Assembly (NCBI GenBank): GCA_022701365.1 | Contig: JAKUHH010000040.1 | Location: 744,001 to 808,000, forward strand | Source of the DNA: Mycocentrospora acerina | Lineage: Eukaryota; Ascomycota; Dothideomycetes; Pleosporales | Length of the DNA: 64,000 bases | Direction of reading: 5' to 3' | In this document: piece by piece, positions 11,864-22,060 of the stretch | How positions within the stretch are numbered: the stretch's first letter is position 1 | Layout: every line of letters starts with the position of its first letter | Made by a program: the position numbers and the translations under genes | Notes under the pieces: model-generated | Database searches by the model: none | What the model was told of the DNA's origin: nothing | Seen by the model: only the letters and a program-made list of their open reading frames with translations

Positions 11864-12561
11864 NNNNNNNNNNNNNNNNNNNNNNNNNNNNNNNNNNNNN
11901 NNNNNNNNNNNNNNNNNNNNNNNNNNNNNNNNNNNNNNNNNNNNNNNNNNNNNNNNNNNNNNNNNNNNNNNNNNNNNNNNNNNNNNNNNNNNNNNNNNNN
12001 NNNNNNNNNNNNNNNNNNNNNNNNNNNNNNNNNNNNNNNNNNNNNNNNNNCCCCCCCCCCCCCCTCCCCCTCCCCCTCCACAATCACCCTTTCCTTTTCT
12101 ACAAATCACATCTAAAATCACGTCTGAAATTCGCACGACAAGGTAAATAGGAATAAGAGAGAAAAAAATTTACACATACAAACAACACCCACTCCCCCTC
12201 CCTCCTTCTCCTCACCCATCACACATCCCTCACACCCCTCCAAAATCCCCAGCGCCCGCTCGAGTGAAAACTCCCCGCCATCCTCCACCTTACCCGGCAC
12301 CAAAACCTGCACGACGCAAAACCCTTCTTCGGCCCACTTTTGCAGCGGCGGCGGATCAAGATGCTTGTCGCTCTTTTCCACACGCGCGTAGTGGTCGAGT
12401 ACGAGGATGAGGCCTGGGCCGCGGCCACGACGCGAAAGGGGGGCTTGGAGAGTGATGTTGGGGGAGACAAGGATGGGGGCGGGGTATATCGGGGGAGGAG
12501 AAGGAGGGGGCGAGGAAGTAGATGATGGAGGGGTAAGTGCTTTTGGGGAATCTTCGGACAT
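10583..12561 (-). CDS. Dienelactone hydrolase-like protein with NTF2/SnoaL-like C-terminus
   Basis: Resembles the fungal carboxymethylenebutenolidase-annotated family that joins an alpha/beta-hydrolase-like N-terminus to an NTF2/SnoaL-like fold. Exons 12561-12180, 11680-11188 and 11060-10583 total 1,353 nt (450 residues). N-terminal features are LVSPNITLQAPLSRRG, GPGLILVLDHY and WAEEGFCVVQV. The second exon continues SYLSRIPFYVSEAV and IVSYGGRKF. The C-terminal half has LEAVWEEHCKYEF, TMATMVDEPYVNHIPT and WDQGTVLKQLGLLPEW. Exon phases agree across the 187-N assembly gap, so the gap appears to lie wholly in intron 1 and the coding sequence is complete. Intron 2 (11061-11187) contains a (CT)15 microsatellite. 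I cannot assign a catalytic nucleophile with certainty. Confidence 0.78.
11086..11115. repeat. (CT)15 microsatellite
   Basis: Perfect dinucleotide run inside the second intron of the dienelactone hydrolase-like gene (GA-rich in the transcript). Likely length-polymorphic. Confidence 0.95.
11810..12064. repeat. Poly-C tract with assembly gap
   Basis: 54 consecutive C at 11810-11863, then 187 N (11864-12050), then 14 C (12051-12064) merging into C5T repeats up to about 12078. The gap is bounded by the same homopolymer on both sides, so it is probably one very long C-rich tract that sequencing could not cross. It lies in intron 1 of the minus-strand hydrolase gene, where the transcript would be G-rich. 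Confidence 0.95.
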
Positions 12562-13402
12562 GGTGATGGTGATGGTGGCGGCGAGAGATTTAGATTCGTC
12601 TTTAGTAGTAAAGAGAGATGCAATCGATTGGAAAGTGGAAACTTCTACCGGAAACTTCAAGATAAGGTGGGCTGCTGCAGAATGGGGCAGATGGGTAGGT
12701 AGGGGAGGTAGGTAGGTAATGGCGAGGGGTAGCTATATTGCGCTCTTCATCATCTCCCCCTCTTCTCCTGTACAACCATGCCGCTATGCACCGACTGGGG
12801 CACACGTCTCATTTCCTGCTGCAAATATGAGCCGGCAAAGTACTGTGTTGTACTTTGCAGGTAGTGCTAAGGTGCGATGCTTAGATAAGGCTATGCCTCT
12901 TGGGGAAGACATTGCTGCAGCAGATGACTTGATTTTGCGGCCTGGATCCGTGGAGCAGAGTGCCGACGGATAGGGGACGGGAAACGTCATAGTGCAGTAT
13001 GTGGGTTTGTGTGTTGGGGCCTTCGTCACATATAGGATGACTAGGGCTTGTGAGGGGTCATGTTCGTGACGCTGATATGAATTGTGCTGCTCAAGACGGG
13101 GTAAGGTCTCAAGGTCTCAAAATTCAGCCCTCGTATCAACTAGCCAAACATCATGAAACGACGTGCAGGCTCTACTACAAGCAACAAGTTCAATACATAT
13201 ACAAGAGCTATGTACAAACAATCTCTCATGCACGTATGGTAAAAAGAAACAAAACAAAACAAGCCATTGAGGTATCATACATGTGTTCCAACCGTAACCT
13301 GAAAATACCCAACCCATTTTGATACAGTATGTATCATCCCATCCAGTGCATTCCAATCCCACAAAACATAATTTCAATTTCTACCAAAGTAAAGATACAT
13401 CT
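12562..13402. other. Intergenic region upstream of the hydrolase-like gene
   Basis: 840 bp between the 3' end of the LMBD1-type transporter and the hydrolase start, both on the minus strand. It has an AGGT/AGGTAGGT run near 12693-12718 but no supported gene. Short open frames on both strands lack family features. Confidence 0.45.
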
Positions 13403-15244
13403 CTAGAAGAGACCGTCACCATTGCGCTCTCCGTTGCCCGCGCTGGTGGTGCCGTAAGTCCTCGTGGAGCGGCCAGTAATGTCCTGCCAAGTGGCATTGA
13501 ACCTACGTCCTGTGCTTGCAAGAAGACCCTCCTCCTCTTCTTCTTCCAAGTCACGATCGAGTTGCTCCTGATCCAGCTTAGGGGTTCTGAAAAGCGTAAG
13601 GAGGAACACGACAATGTACACGCCCAAAAACGCGAATTGCGCCCAGAACAGCACAACACCGAAGAAGGGGAAGTTGATGGTGACACGGTTAATGAAGGTG
13701 CTGAGAACACTTGGAGTGCAGACATCCTTGGCAACAGAGTTCTCGGCGAGCTCGGTGCAAGACTTGATGGCGTCCTTGTGCTCAGAGCAGTCGGGCTGGT
13801 CGCCTAGCTCATTGACAGGAAGGTCGCAATACGTTTGAGGCCCCCAGGTAGCGTACTGGGGAGCCACGACCATGGCGACGGAATAATTGATTGCGAGCAC
13901 AATGAGAGTGAGGAGAACAGTGGCCATGAGGAGAGCCTGGGGGGAGGACTTGCCCTTGCGGATCTTCCAGATGGTGACCCAAAGGAAACGGATACCAGCA
14001 GTCGCAATTCCCATGACCGAGGCTGAGAACAGGAACAGGACGAGGAACAAGAACAGGATATAGTCAATGGGAAAGACCTTGGATGACCTAACGAGTACCC
14101 AATTCAGAGGCTGGAAGAGGTTGATGTGACCAAGAATGTAGCCGCAGTGAGCACCACAGATGGAGTTCTTGGCCTTGTCGATGGCTGTGATGAGCATGCT
14201 AGCAAAGATGACCAGGGCGAAAACCATGAGGAGAAGCCCGCCAACGAGCTTGAGAGGACGGAAAATGGCCTCGATTTTGATCCAGGTCTTGACGATCCAG
14301 TGGCGGTCCTCTCCACTGGACTCGGCAACAAGACGCTCGCGGCGGATGAGGGTTCGCTCTTCACGGATAAGGGCCTCCAATTCGCGCCTGTCCCTGGCAT
14401 CGAGCCCACCGTCGCGGCCCTCGTTGCGGCCTTCAAGTTGCCTCTGGCGCTCACGGTTATGCTCGAGCTGCGATGCGGTGTTGGCAGCTAGAGTGGGCAC
14501 TGAGACGGAAGGCGCAGACTTGATCATGGCTACGGGGAGCAGAGCCATTCCAGCACCGGTGTAGAGGACAAACAGAAGAGTTCCGACCGTGATGAGGAGG
14601 CCAAGACAGAAGGAGAGTGCGCGTTCGCCGTCTAGTGAAGTCAGCAAGGGGGTTCGCGTTTGAAGAACGAGTGCATAGTACGTACGATTTTCAGCCAAGA
14701 GGTGCTTGAAGAAGTCGAGGTCGAGGCGCTTGTCGTCCTTGGCCTGCTTCGCAAAGGGGACGAAGAAACCGGTCAGGAAGATGGCAACGACGAAGAAGAG
14801 GAAGGCGAGGGTCCACTTCAGGGCGCCCCAGAAGCGCTGGCCGGCCGTCTGCTCGCCATGCTCGGCGGCATCCTCGTCGTACTCCTCGTGCCAGAAGTAA
14901 GTAAAGGGCACGACAAGCAGGCACAGCACGGCGTCGAGCGAGTACAGCGCGTAGTAGACCATCTGCAGGGTGTGGACGATGGCGTCGACCTTTGCAGGCG
15001 TGGCCCAGTCCTTCTTGCGGCCTAGGCTGGAGCGCGACGTGGACGAGACGAGGGCGACATCGACGGGGATCAGCAGCACCGTGGCGAGCAGGGCGAGGGT
15101 GGTGAAGATGCACACAGCCGTGACCGAGGCGGCGCGGTCGCGTGGGGTCTGGTAGATGTAGACGAAGACGGAGCTGATGACGAACAGGACGCCAATTGCG
15201 ACGGCGTACGAGACCCAGATGAGGCTGGTCTGGATGAGCGCCAT
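13403..15244 (-). CDS. LMBD1-family membrane protein (probable lysosomal cobalamin transporter)
   Basis: Multi-pass membrane protein of the LMBR1/LMBD1 family; in animals LMBRD1 acts in lysosomal cobalamin export, and fungal homologues sit in vacuolar membranes by inference. Exons 15244-14686 and 14631-13403 give 595 residues. About nine hydrophobic segments are visible, starting with TSLIWVSYAVAIGVLFVISS. A charged cytosolic loop rich in Arg/Glu (QLEHNRERQRQLEGR onward) separates the two membrane halves, and the tail is acidic with an E-run. The 54-nt intron is a multiple of three without a stop. Removing it restores AENHGERALSF, the family sequence. The frame stays open 69 codons upstream, but MALIQTSLIWV is the family-like start. 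Confidence 0.85.
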   Translation of the reverse strand: MALIQTSLIWVSYAVAIGVLFVISSVFVYIYQTPRDRAASVTAVCIFTTLALLATVLLIPVDVALVSSTSRSSLGRKKDWATPAKVDAIVHTLQMVYYALYSLDAVLCLLVVPFTYFWHEEYDEDAAEHGEQTAGQRFWGALKWTLAFLFFVVAIFLTGFFVPFAKQAKDDKRLDLDFFKHLLAENRTYYALVLQTRTPLLTSLDGERALSFCLGLLITVGTLLFVLYTGAGMALLPVAMIKSAPSVSVPTLAANTASQLEHNRERQRQLEGRNEGRDGGLDARDRRELEALIREERTLIRRERLVAESSGEDRHWIVKTWIKIEAIFRPLKLVGGLLLMVFALVIFASMLITAIDKAKNSICGAHCGYILGHINLFQPLNWVLVRSSKVFPIDYILFLFLVLFLFSASVMGIATAGIRFLWVTIWKIRKGKSSPQALLMATVLLTLIVLAINYSVAMVVAPQYATWGPQTYCDLPVNELGDQPDCSEHKDAIKSCTELAENSVAKDVCTPSVLSTFINRVTINFPFFGVVLFWAQFAFLGVYIVVFLLTLFRTPKLDQEQLDRDLEEEEEEGLLASTGRRFNATWQDITGRSTRTYGTTSAGNGERNGDGLF

Positions 15245-15681
15245 GGTGCTGGAGACTGTCGATGTGCTGGGGGATTCAGCTGCCTGCCGTGTGGGGTTGG
15301 GTGTGGGCCTGGGTCTGGGTGGGTTTGAGTGTCTGAGTCTGGGTCTGGGGGTCTGGAGAGCAGGCGCGGAGGGGCGCAGAGGGAAGAGACGCTGCTCCCT
15401 TCCCTGGAACCGCGTATGACGTTCGTGCTGCTGCCGAGATCGACGGTGCATAGCTGCGACACGCTAGCGACGCATTGGGGCGCGTGCAGGGGAGCTGTCT
15501 GGGCCTAGCTGCTAGCGGTTAGCTCCATGCGGCTAGCTCTTTGTGTGGACGCGCTCACCACCAGAGCAGCCATCGCGACCTTGGCTTGGCTCTCGTCCGC
15601 TGTCTCTCCCCTGCCCTGCCCTCCCCGCCCCGCCCCCCATAGAGATGAGCAGTGGTGGAGCAGTAGAACCACACCGTCCCA
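15245..15681. promoter_or_regulatory. Divergent promoter with G-quadruplex motif
   Basis: 437 bp between the divergent starts of the LMBD1-type gene and CFT1. At 15293-15323 the plus strand has six runs of three or four G separated by 1-3 nt, a textbook quadruplex motif, continuing as loose CTGGGT repeats to about 15357. It lies about 50 bp upstream of the LMBD1-type ATG, where the sense strand is C-rich. CT-rich and CCCCGCCCCGCC tracts occur near 15605-15640 on the CFT1 side. Confidence 0.6.
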
Positions 15682-18600
15682 ATGCAGTGCTACACTGAAA
15701 TAGCCCCGCCGACGGCTGTCAGCCATGCCCTGACGCTGCCCTTTGTGTCGCCGCGCGCCCACAACCTGGTCGTCGCGAAGAACTCGCTGCTGCAGGTCTT
15801 CGAGCTCAAGTCCACCGTGACCGAGGTCACGCCTGGCGGCGGCAATGAGGCTGACAATGCGGCGGCCAACCTCGACACCGAGGCGGCAGACGTGCCCTTG
15901 CAGCGCACTGAAAACACCGCCAAGCTGGTGTTGATTGCAGAGTTTCCGCTGGCCGGCACCGTCGTCTCGCTGGCACGTGTAAAGGCGCTCAACACGCGCT
16001 CCAAGGCAGAGGCGCTGCTGGTCGCCTTTCGCGACGCAAAGCTGAGCTTGGTGGAGTGGGACCCGGAGACGTACAAGCTGCATACCATATCAATACACTA
16101 CTATGAGAACCCAGACCTGCCCGGCCTGGCCCCCTGGGCTGCTGACCTGAAAGACTCGCACAACTTCCTGACGGCCGACCCCTCGAGCAGGTGCGCCGCC
16201 CTCAAGTTTGGCTCCCACAACCTCGCCATTCTGCCCTTCCGCCAGCGTGACCAGGTCGACGACGAGTACGACTCGGACCTCGAGGGCGGCAGGGAAAGCA
16301 AGCCCGCCGCTGCCACGGGGACAGAGGGCGAGGCTGCTGTGCACAAGACAGCCTACTCGTCTTCCTTTGTGCTGCCCCTCACCAACCTCGACCCGGCCCT
16401 CACCCACCCCGTCCACCTCGCCTTCTTGCACGAGTACCGCGAGCCCACGTTTGGCATCGTTGCCGCCTCCCAGGCTACCGCCCCCTCACTGCTCGCCCAC
16501 CGCAAGGACATACTCACCTACACCGTCTTCACCCTCGACCTCGAGCAAAAGGCCTCGACCACACTGCTCTCGGTCCCCGGCCTGCCATATGACATCTCGC
16601 GTGTCGTACCGCTGCCCCACCCCATTGGAGGTGCTCTGCTGGTAGGAGGCAACGAGTTCGTGCACATTGACCAGGCAGGAAAGACCAATGGCGTGGCGGT
16701 CAACGAATTTGCAAAGGCATGTACTTCGTTTCCCCTCAGTGATCAGTCAGATCTGGCTCTGCACCTCGAGGGCTGCAACGTTGAGCTCCTGTCTCAAGAA
16801 ACAGGCGACGTTCTTATTGCGTTGAACGATGGGAGACTCCTCATTCTGACATTCACCTTGGATGGCCGCTCGGTGTCTGGTATGACAATCCAGACAGTCG
16901 CGACAGATCACGGGGGACATGTGTTCAAAGCTCGCCCTTCCTGCACTAGTAATCTCGGACGCAATCGATTGTTCATTGGAAGCGAGGATGGAGATTCGGT
17001 ACTCATGGGCTGGACCAGCACATCCAACGCATTGCGGCGAAGACAGTCTCACGTTGACATTTCTGACGACGAAGACCTGGACGATGAGGATGTAGTCGAT
17101 GACATGGACGATGACCTGTACAACGATACTGGGCCAGCGGTCAAGAAGGTCACCTCCGCTGCCGCAGAACCCACTGCCCCTGGCAGCTACACGTTCAGAA
17201 TACACGACGTCCTACCAAGCATTGCACCCATAAGAGACACCATTTTGCACCCCGGCAAGGATACAGAATCCCTCAACAGAGGTGACATTATGCTTTCCAC
17301 TGGTCGGGGGGCTGCAGGGGCCGTCACTGCTTTGAGCCGCGAATTGCATCCCACACATTTGGCACAAAAAGAGCTGGCCGATGCAAGAGGGCTTTGGGCT
17401 GTTCATGCCAGGAAGCAGGGTATAGAGGGCTTTATAACAGAAGCTGGTCAGGATGAAGAGGCCAATCTTGCCTCTGATGCTGACTATGATCAATACTTGG
17501 TGGTCTGCAAAACTGGCCAAGACGGCAGCGAGAGCACCGTCGTATACGAAGTGAAGGGCAACGAGCTTTCTGAGACTAATAAAGGAGACTTTGAACGTGA
17601 AGAAGGCTCGACGCTCAGCGTAGGTGTTCTAGCCGGAGGTACAAAGGTTGTTCAAATCATGCGTGCCGAAATAAGAACGTACGACTCTGGTAAGCTCGCT
17701 CTTCTGACCTCTCTTTTGTACACAGGAGCTAACTGCAGTGTCTAGAACTCAACATGGATCAGATCATTACTATGGAAGACGACGAGGACGAATCAGAGCT
17801 CCGAATTATCAATGCTAGCTTTGCTGACCCATACTTGTTGGTCCTGCGAGACGACTCTAGCGTTAAAATCTTCAAAGCGAGCAGTGATGGTGAGGTCGAA
17901 GATGTAGAAGCAAGCGGCTTGTCTTCAACAAAATGGCTGTCTGCATCTCTGTTCAAGTCTGCAACGTTTACCGAAGTCTTCGCGTTCCTCTTGACCCCTG
18001 AGGGCGGTCTTCACGTGTTTGCAATGTCCCAACTGGAGAAGCCCTGCTACGTTGCCGAGGGTCTAGGCTTCCTGCCACCTTTGCTATCAGTCGACTATGT
18101 TCCTAGGAGAAGTACGGCCAAGGCGTCCATTACTGAAATTTTGGCCGCTGACATCGGTGACGCCACCACAAAGTCGCCGCACCTAGTGGTAAGTCTTAAT
18201 ATTATGTCGATTCGAACAAATTAGCACGCTGACATTGACCCAGATCCGCACCTCGACTGATGACCTCGTTATTTACAAAGCGTTTCACGCGCCATCACGC
18301 TCAGCCTCGGATCTGTGGACAAAAAACCTGAGATGGGTCAAGTTATCCCAGCAACACGTTCCAAGATACATAGAAGACGCAAGCATGGATACTGAAGTCG
18401 CTGGTCTTGAGAGCACTCTCGTAGCACTGGACAATATTTGTGGATATAGTACCGTCTTCCAGCAAGGAACATCGCCTGCCTTCATTTTCAAAGAGTCATC
18501 GAGTGCACCTCGTGTCATTGGTCTCAGCGGCAAGCCAGTCAAAGGACTCACGCGATTCCATACATCAGCCTGCCAGCGAGGCTTTGCGTACTTGGACACC

Positions 18601-20078
18601 ACAGACACACTTCGCATCTCTCAGCTACCTACACAAACACACTACGGACATTTGGGCTGGGCTGCACGACGAATGCCAATGGACGCCGAAATTCACGCAT
18701 TTGCCTACCACACCGATGGTCTTTACGTTATAGGCACAGGACAGTCAGAGGAGTATGCTTTGAATCCAGAAGAAACGTACCATTATGACCTGCCCAAGGA
18801 GGACATGACATTCAAGCCGCATGTCGAGCGCGGTGTCGTCAAACTAGTGGATGAAAAGACGTGGACTATTGTCGATACACATATCATGGACCCACAAGAA
18901 GTTGTGCTTTGTATCAAAACGTTCAACCTCGAGGTCTCGGAAACCACACATCAACGTAAAGATCTCATCGCTGTCGGCACATCGGTGGTTCATGGCGAGG
19001 ATCTCGCAACGAAGGGCTGCATACGTATTTTCGAGGTCATCACTGTTGTTCCAGAGCCCGATCGTCCCGAAACGGGCAAGCGGTTGAAGCTTATTGTAAA
19101 AGATGAAGTCAAGGGCGAGGTATCTGCCATCTCTGAAATTGGAACGCAGGGTTTCTTGATCATGGCCCAGGGCCAGAAGTCCATGGTACGAGGTCTAAAG
19201 GAGGATGGTACTCTTTTACCTGTCGCCTTTATGGATATGCAGTGCTATGTTACAACGCTCAAGAACTTGCCTGAGACAGGGATGATGCTCATGGGTGATG
19301 CGTTCAAAGGAGTGTGGTTCAGTGGATACACGGTGAGTAGGTGTCTTTGAGCAAACAGGCGCAGGTGCTGACGATTTCCAACAGGAAGAGCCTTATAAGA
19401 TGATGCTTTTTGGCCGCAGCAAGCACAATCTTGAATGCATAGCCGCCGATTTCCTCCCCTTTGAGCAGCAACTCCACGTTATAGTGGCAGACGCAGACAT
19501 GAACATACAAGTCCTGCAATTCGACCCAGAAAGTAAGTTTCCTTGTCCAAATTTCCCACTTCCGCACTAACCACGTATGCCCAGATCCCAAAAGTATGGC
19601 TGGCACCCGTCTCCTTCACAAGTCATCCTTCCACACTGGCCACTTCCCCTCAACGATGCACCTGCTAGCGTCATCCCTCTTACCGCCCAACTCGTCTTCG
19701 ACCACCCCTCTCTACCAAATCCTCACCACCTCTCAATCCGGAACCCTCGCCCTCCTCACTCCCCTCTCAGAAGCGTCGTACCGCCGACTTTCTTCCCTTA
19801 CAGATTTCCTCGCCACCAACCTCGAGAATGCGTGCGCGCTGAATCCGAAGATGTGGCGCGTGGGCCAGGGCGCGGACGGAGGATGGGATACAGGTGTGAC
19901 AGGGAGGAGCGTATTGGACGGGAATTTGTTAATGCGGTGGGGTGAGTTGGGGGAGCAGAGACGGCGCGAGGGACTGAGTAAAGTGGGTGGAGATGAATGG
20001 GGGGTTTGGGGGGAGCGCGAAGTTCTCGGTGGATGGGGGATCTTTGGACGGAGAGGAGGACAGGGTCGTGAAGTATAA
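15682..20078 (+). CDS. CFT1: CPSF subunit A / CFT1, pre-mRNA 3'-end cleavage factor
   Basis: Largest subunit of cleavage and polyadenylation specificity factor (CPSF160 in animals), a scaffold of WD-like beta-propellers in the nuclear complex that recognises poly(A) signals. Exons 15682-17689, 17746-18188, 18244-19332, 19385-19532 and 19585-20078 give 1,393 residues. The N-terminus MQCYTEIAPPTAVSHAL followed by NLVVAKNSLLQVFEL is the CFT1 signature. An acidic linker of Asp and Glu separates the first two propellers at about residue 460. The C-terminal CPSF_A region includes GFLIMAQGQKSMVRGL and DFLPFEQQLHVIVADADMNIQVLQFDPE. The last residues are less conserved and G/R-rich. It is divergent from the LMBD1-type gene and convergent with USB1, another RNA 3'-end factor. 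Confidence 0.95.
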
Positions 20079-20472
20079 GGGTGGATGGATGGATGGATGG
20101 GCTGTGGTCCACTATGAAGTAGGCGTCAGCCAAGCTCTGTCTGTCCTGAACAAATCGATGCTTGGTCATCGTATTTATGTGCAAGTGCTCTTCTCTCGGG
20201 TGTGTCTGGGCAGTCAGGAAGGAATTGAACGGTGTCAAAACAGACTACATATGTGTCTTTTACTATCAGATGAAGTGATTCATGAGTTGTTGTTCAAAAA
20301 TCTTTGATCGAATGCAGATCAAAAAGAGGCGCGAGTTTGCAAGATTCACATGCATGCATGCCAACGTTCCAATGCGCCGATCAATTGGAAAAAAAGGGAT
20401 TGATTTTTTTATTGATTTTTTTCTTCTAAAATTGCTCGCTGTCATGGGTTTTCACCGCCAAGCTACAATCAA
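20079..20472. other. CFT1/USB1 convergent spacer
   Basis: 394 bp with both 3' UTRs. It begins with a short GGAT tandem repeat (about 20081-20100) and has T-rich stretches near 20400-20430. No gene seen. Confidence 0.5.
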
Positions 20473-21624
20473 TCAACTCAGCCCCAAAAGCCCGCGTCGT
20501 CTTCCAAGACCAGCAGGAGCAGCAGCAGGAGCAGCAGGAGCAGGAGCAGGAGCAGGCCTCCGGGATTCAAGATTAATGTTATGAACCACGTTCCCCACCC
20601 TTACTTTCACAATCTCAAACGCCGCTTCTGGAGCTTCAAGACAATCGCTCAGGTCCACACCGCGGACCAAATCGATCCACTTGGCGTCCGGCTCAGCGAG
20701 ATTCCAAGCTATGCTGACATGGAAGTAGTCCGAGTAGTCCGTCTTATCACCACCATCCTCTGATACCTCACTTTTGGAGGTGTTCAAGCTACCGTCAGAT
20801 GAATGGTGGTGATGGTGGTGGTCTTCCATCGGCCCGTCCCCCTTTCCACCTACATACAGCGCTGGGTGGCCATGCATCACCGCAGCTTTATTGCTAGCGG
20901 CAAGCAGACGATTCAGTTCATCGTGCGGCGGCTTGGTGATGCAAAGCACCAGAAACCAACGGTTACGCTGGAAGTTTGGCACCCATTTCAGGCTGTGGAA
21001 GCTGAAGTGGAAGGCGGGGACTGCGGCGCTGCGCACATGGGAGCGCAGCGTGTCGAGGAATGGGTCGCGGGCGTTAGTTTTTAGCTGGAGGGTGCGGGAG
21101 AGGGAGATGTGGAGGGGGAGGGGGGCGCCAAGGTCAGAGTGCAGAGATGGGGTGAGCGAGGGGATGGGGAGTTTTTCAGTCCGCTTGGAGTTTTCAAGGT
21201 GGACTGATTGCTCCACGTGGCGGATGAGGTTCTGCAGACTGCTCGACTCGGACGGGGATGGGAGCCCTCGTGGAGGGTGAGTAAGCCGGCCAACTAAGCC
21301 ACGGGTGGTCGAGAACGGCAGGGCAGACTTACACTCGAGATAGACATGGCTTGGCCAGTTGCCGTCGACGTGAGGAACTGCGCGTGTTCGGCCGCCGTGC
21401 AGACTGGGATTGTCGGTTGTGCCAATGCGCGCGGCGGCGGAGTAGAGGTCGTGGAAGGCTGGGGGCAGGGGAGGGAGGGCTGTGGATGTGGATGTGGGCG
21501 TGTTGGAGGAGGACGAGGAGCGTTTGCGCTTTCCCGTGACTGCTACTGCAACAGGCTGCATCTTCTCCCTGCCATGCCCACCCTCGCACTCCGACTCTGA
21601 GTCCGAATATTGCACCAAAGCCAT
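20473..21624 (-). CDS. USB1: U6 snRNA phosphodiesterase USB1
   Basis: 2H-family 3'-5' exonuclease that trims and caps the oligo(U) tail of U6 snRNA in the nucleus. Exons 21624-21333 and 21266-20473 give 361 residues. Both HxS motifs of the 2H fold are present: LHISLS (His150, Ser152) and YFHVSIAW (His280, Ser282). The 66-nt intron is a multiple of three without a stop; removing it rebuilds HVYLEWLPSP, matching the family YLEW motif. Fungal-specific additions are a Ser-rich N-terminus after a KRKR signal, a run of six His at about 247-252 in the loop before the second motif, and a Pro-Ala repeat tail. The start is the first ATG, giving MALVQYSDSESE as in many fungal orthologues. Confidence 0.93.
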   Translation of the reverse strand: MALVQYSDSESECEGGHGREKMQPVAVAVTGKRKRSSSSSNTPTSTSTALPPLPPAFHDLYSAAARIGTTDNPSLHGGRTRAVPHVDGNWPSHVYLECKSALPFSTTRGLVGRLTHPPRGLPSPSESSSLQNLIRHVEQSVHLENSKRTEKLPIPSLTPSLHSDLGAPLPLHISLSRTLQLKTNARDPFLDTLRSHVRSAAVPAFHFSFHSLKWVPNFQRNRWFLVLCITKPPHDELNRLLAASNKAAVMHGHPALYVGGKGDGPMEDHHHHHHSSDGSLNTSKSEVSEDGGDKTDYSDYFHVSIAWNLAEPDAKWIDLVRGVDLSDCLEAPEAAFEIVKVRVGNVVHNINLESRRPAPAPAPAAPAAAPAGLGRRRGLLGLS

Positions 21625-22060
21625 GCCGACCTTGTTACCTCCGACAACGTGTGTCCCTGGCGATCAGACGGCCTGGCAGCTGTCGATTCGCTGGTCTGTC
21701 GTCACCGGCCAGGCCCAAGCTCCCGCGCGGCGGCGCCCACAATTCTCTGCATCCTAGCGCAGCCGACACGCATGACGTACCCAGCCCATTGGCAGGAGCA
21801 GCGCACAAGCGTGATGGACGGGTGCGCAGGGCAGCAGTGATGGGATGAGCGCCCGGTGGAAACGTCATGTTACGCGTCCCTGCACCTGCGCCTGGCTAGG
21901 CGGCTTCTTTATCTCGTCGTCAGCTGCTTCTTTAGTCTCCCTGGAGCCACGCAGAGCACCTGATCACCTCTTTGTTCGCACTTTCTGATATTCAGCCCAT
22001 CCCGGTACATTCTAGGCCACGACACCTGTTCTCGCATCTGTGTACAGGAACCCGTTGAAT
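21625..22060. promoter_or_regulatory. USB1/PAL1 divergent promoter
   Basis: 436 bp between the two divergent starts. GC-rich near USB1 and AT-richer near PAL1. No specific site identified. Confidence 0.4.

Noticed and set aside
11701..12150. Several ORFs running through the N block as Pro or Gly runs
   Set aside because: They are artefacts of translating poly-C and N.
15245..15451. 69-codon upstream extension of the LMBD1-type protein
   Set aside because: The extension is low-complexity and comes from the G-rich promoter repeats; the family start is the ATG at 15244.
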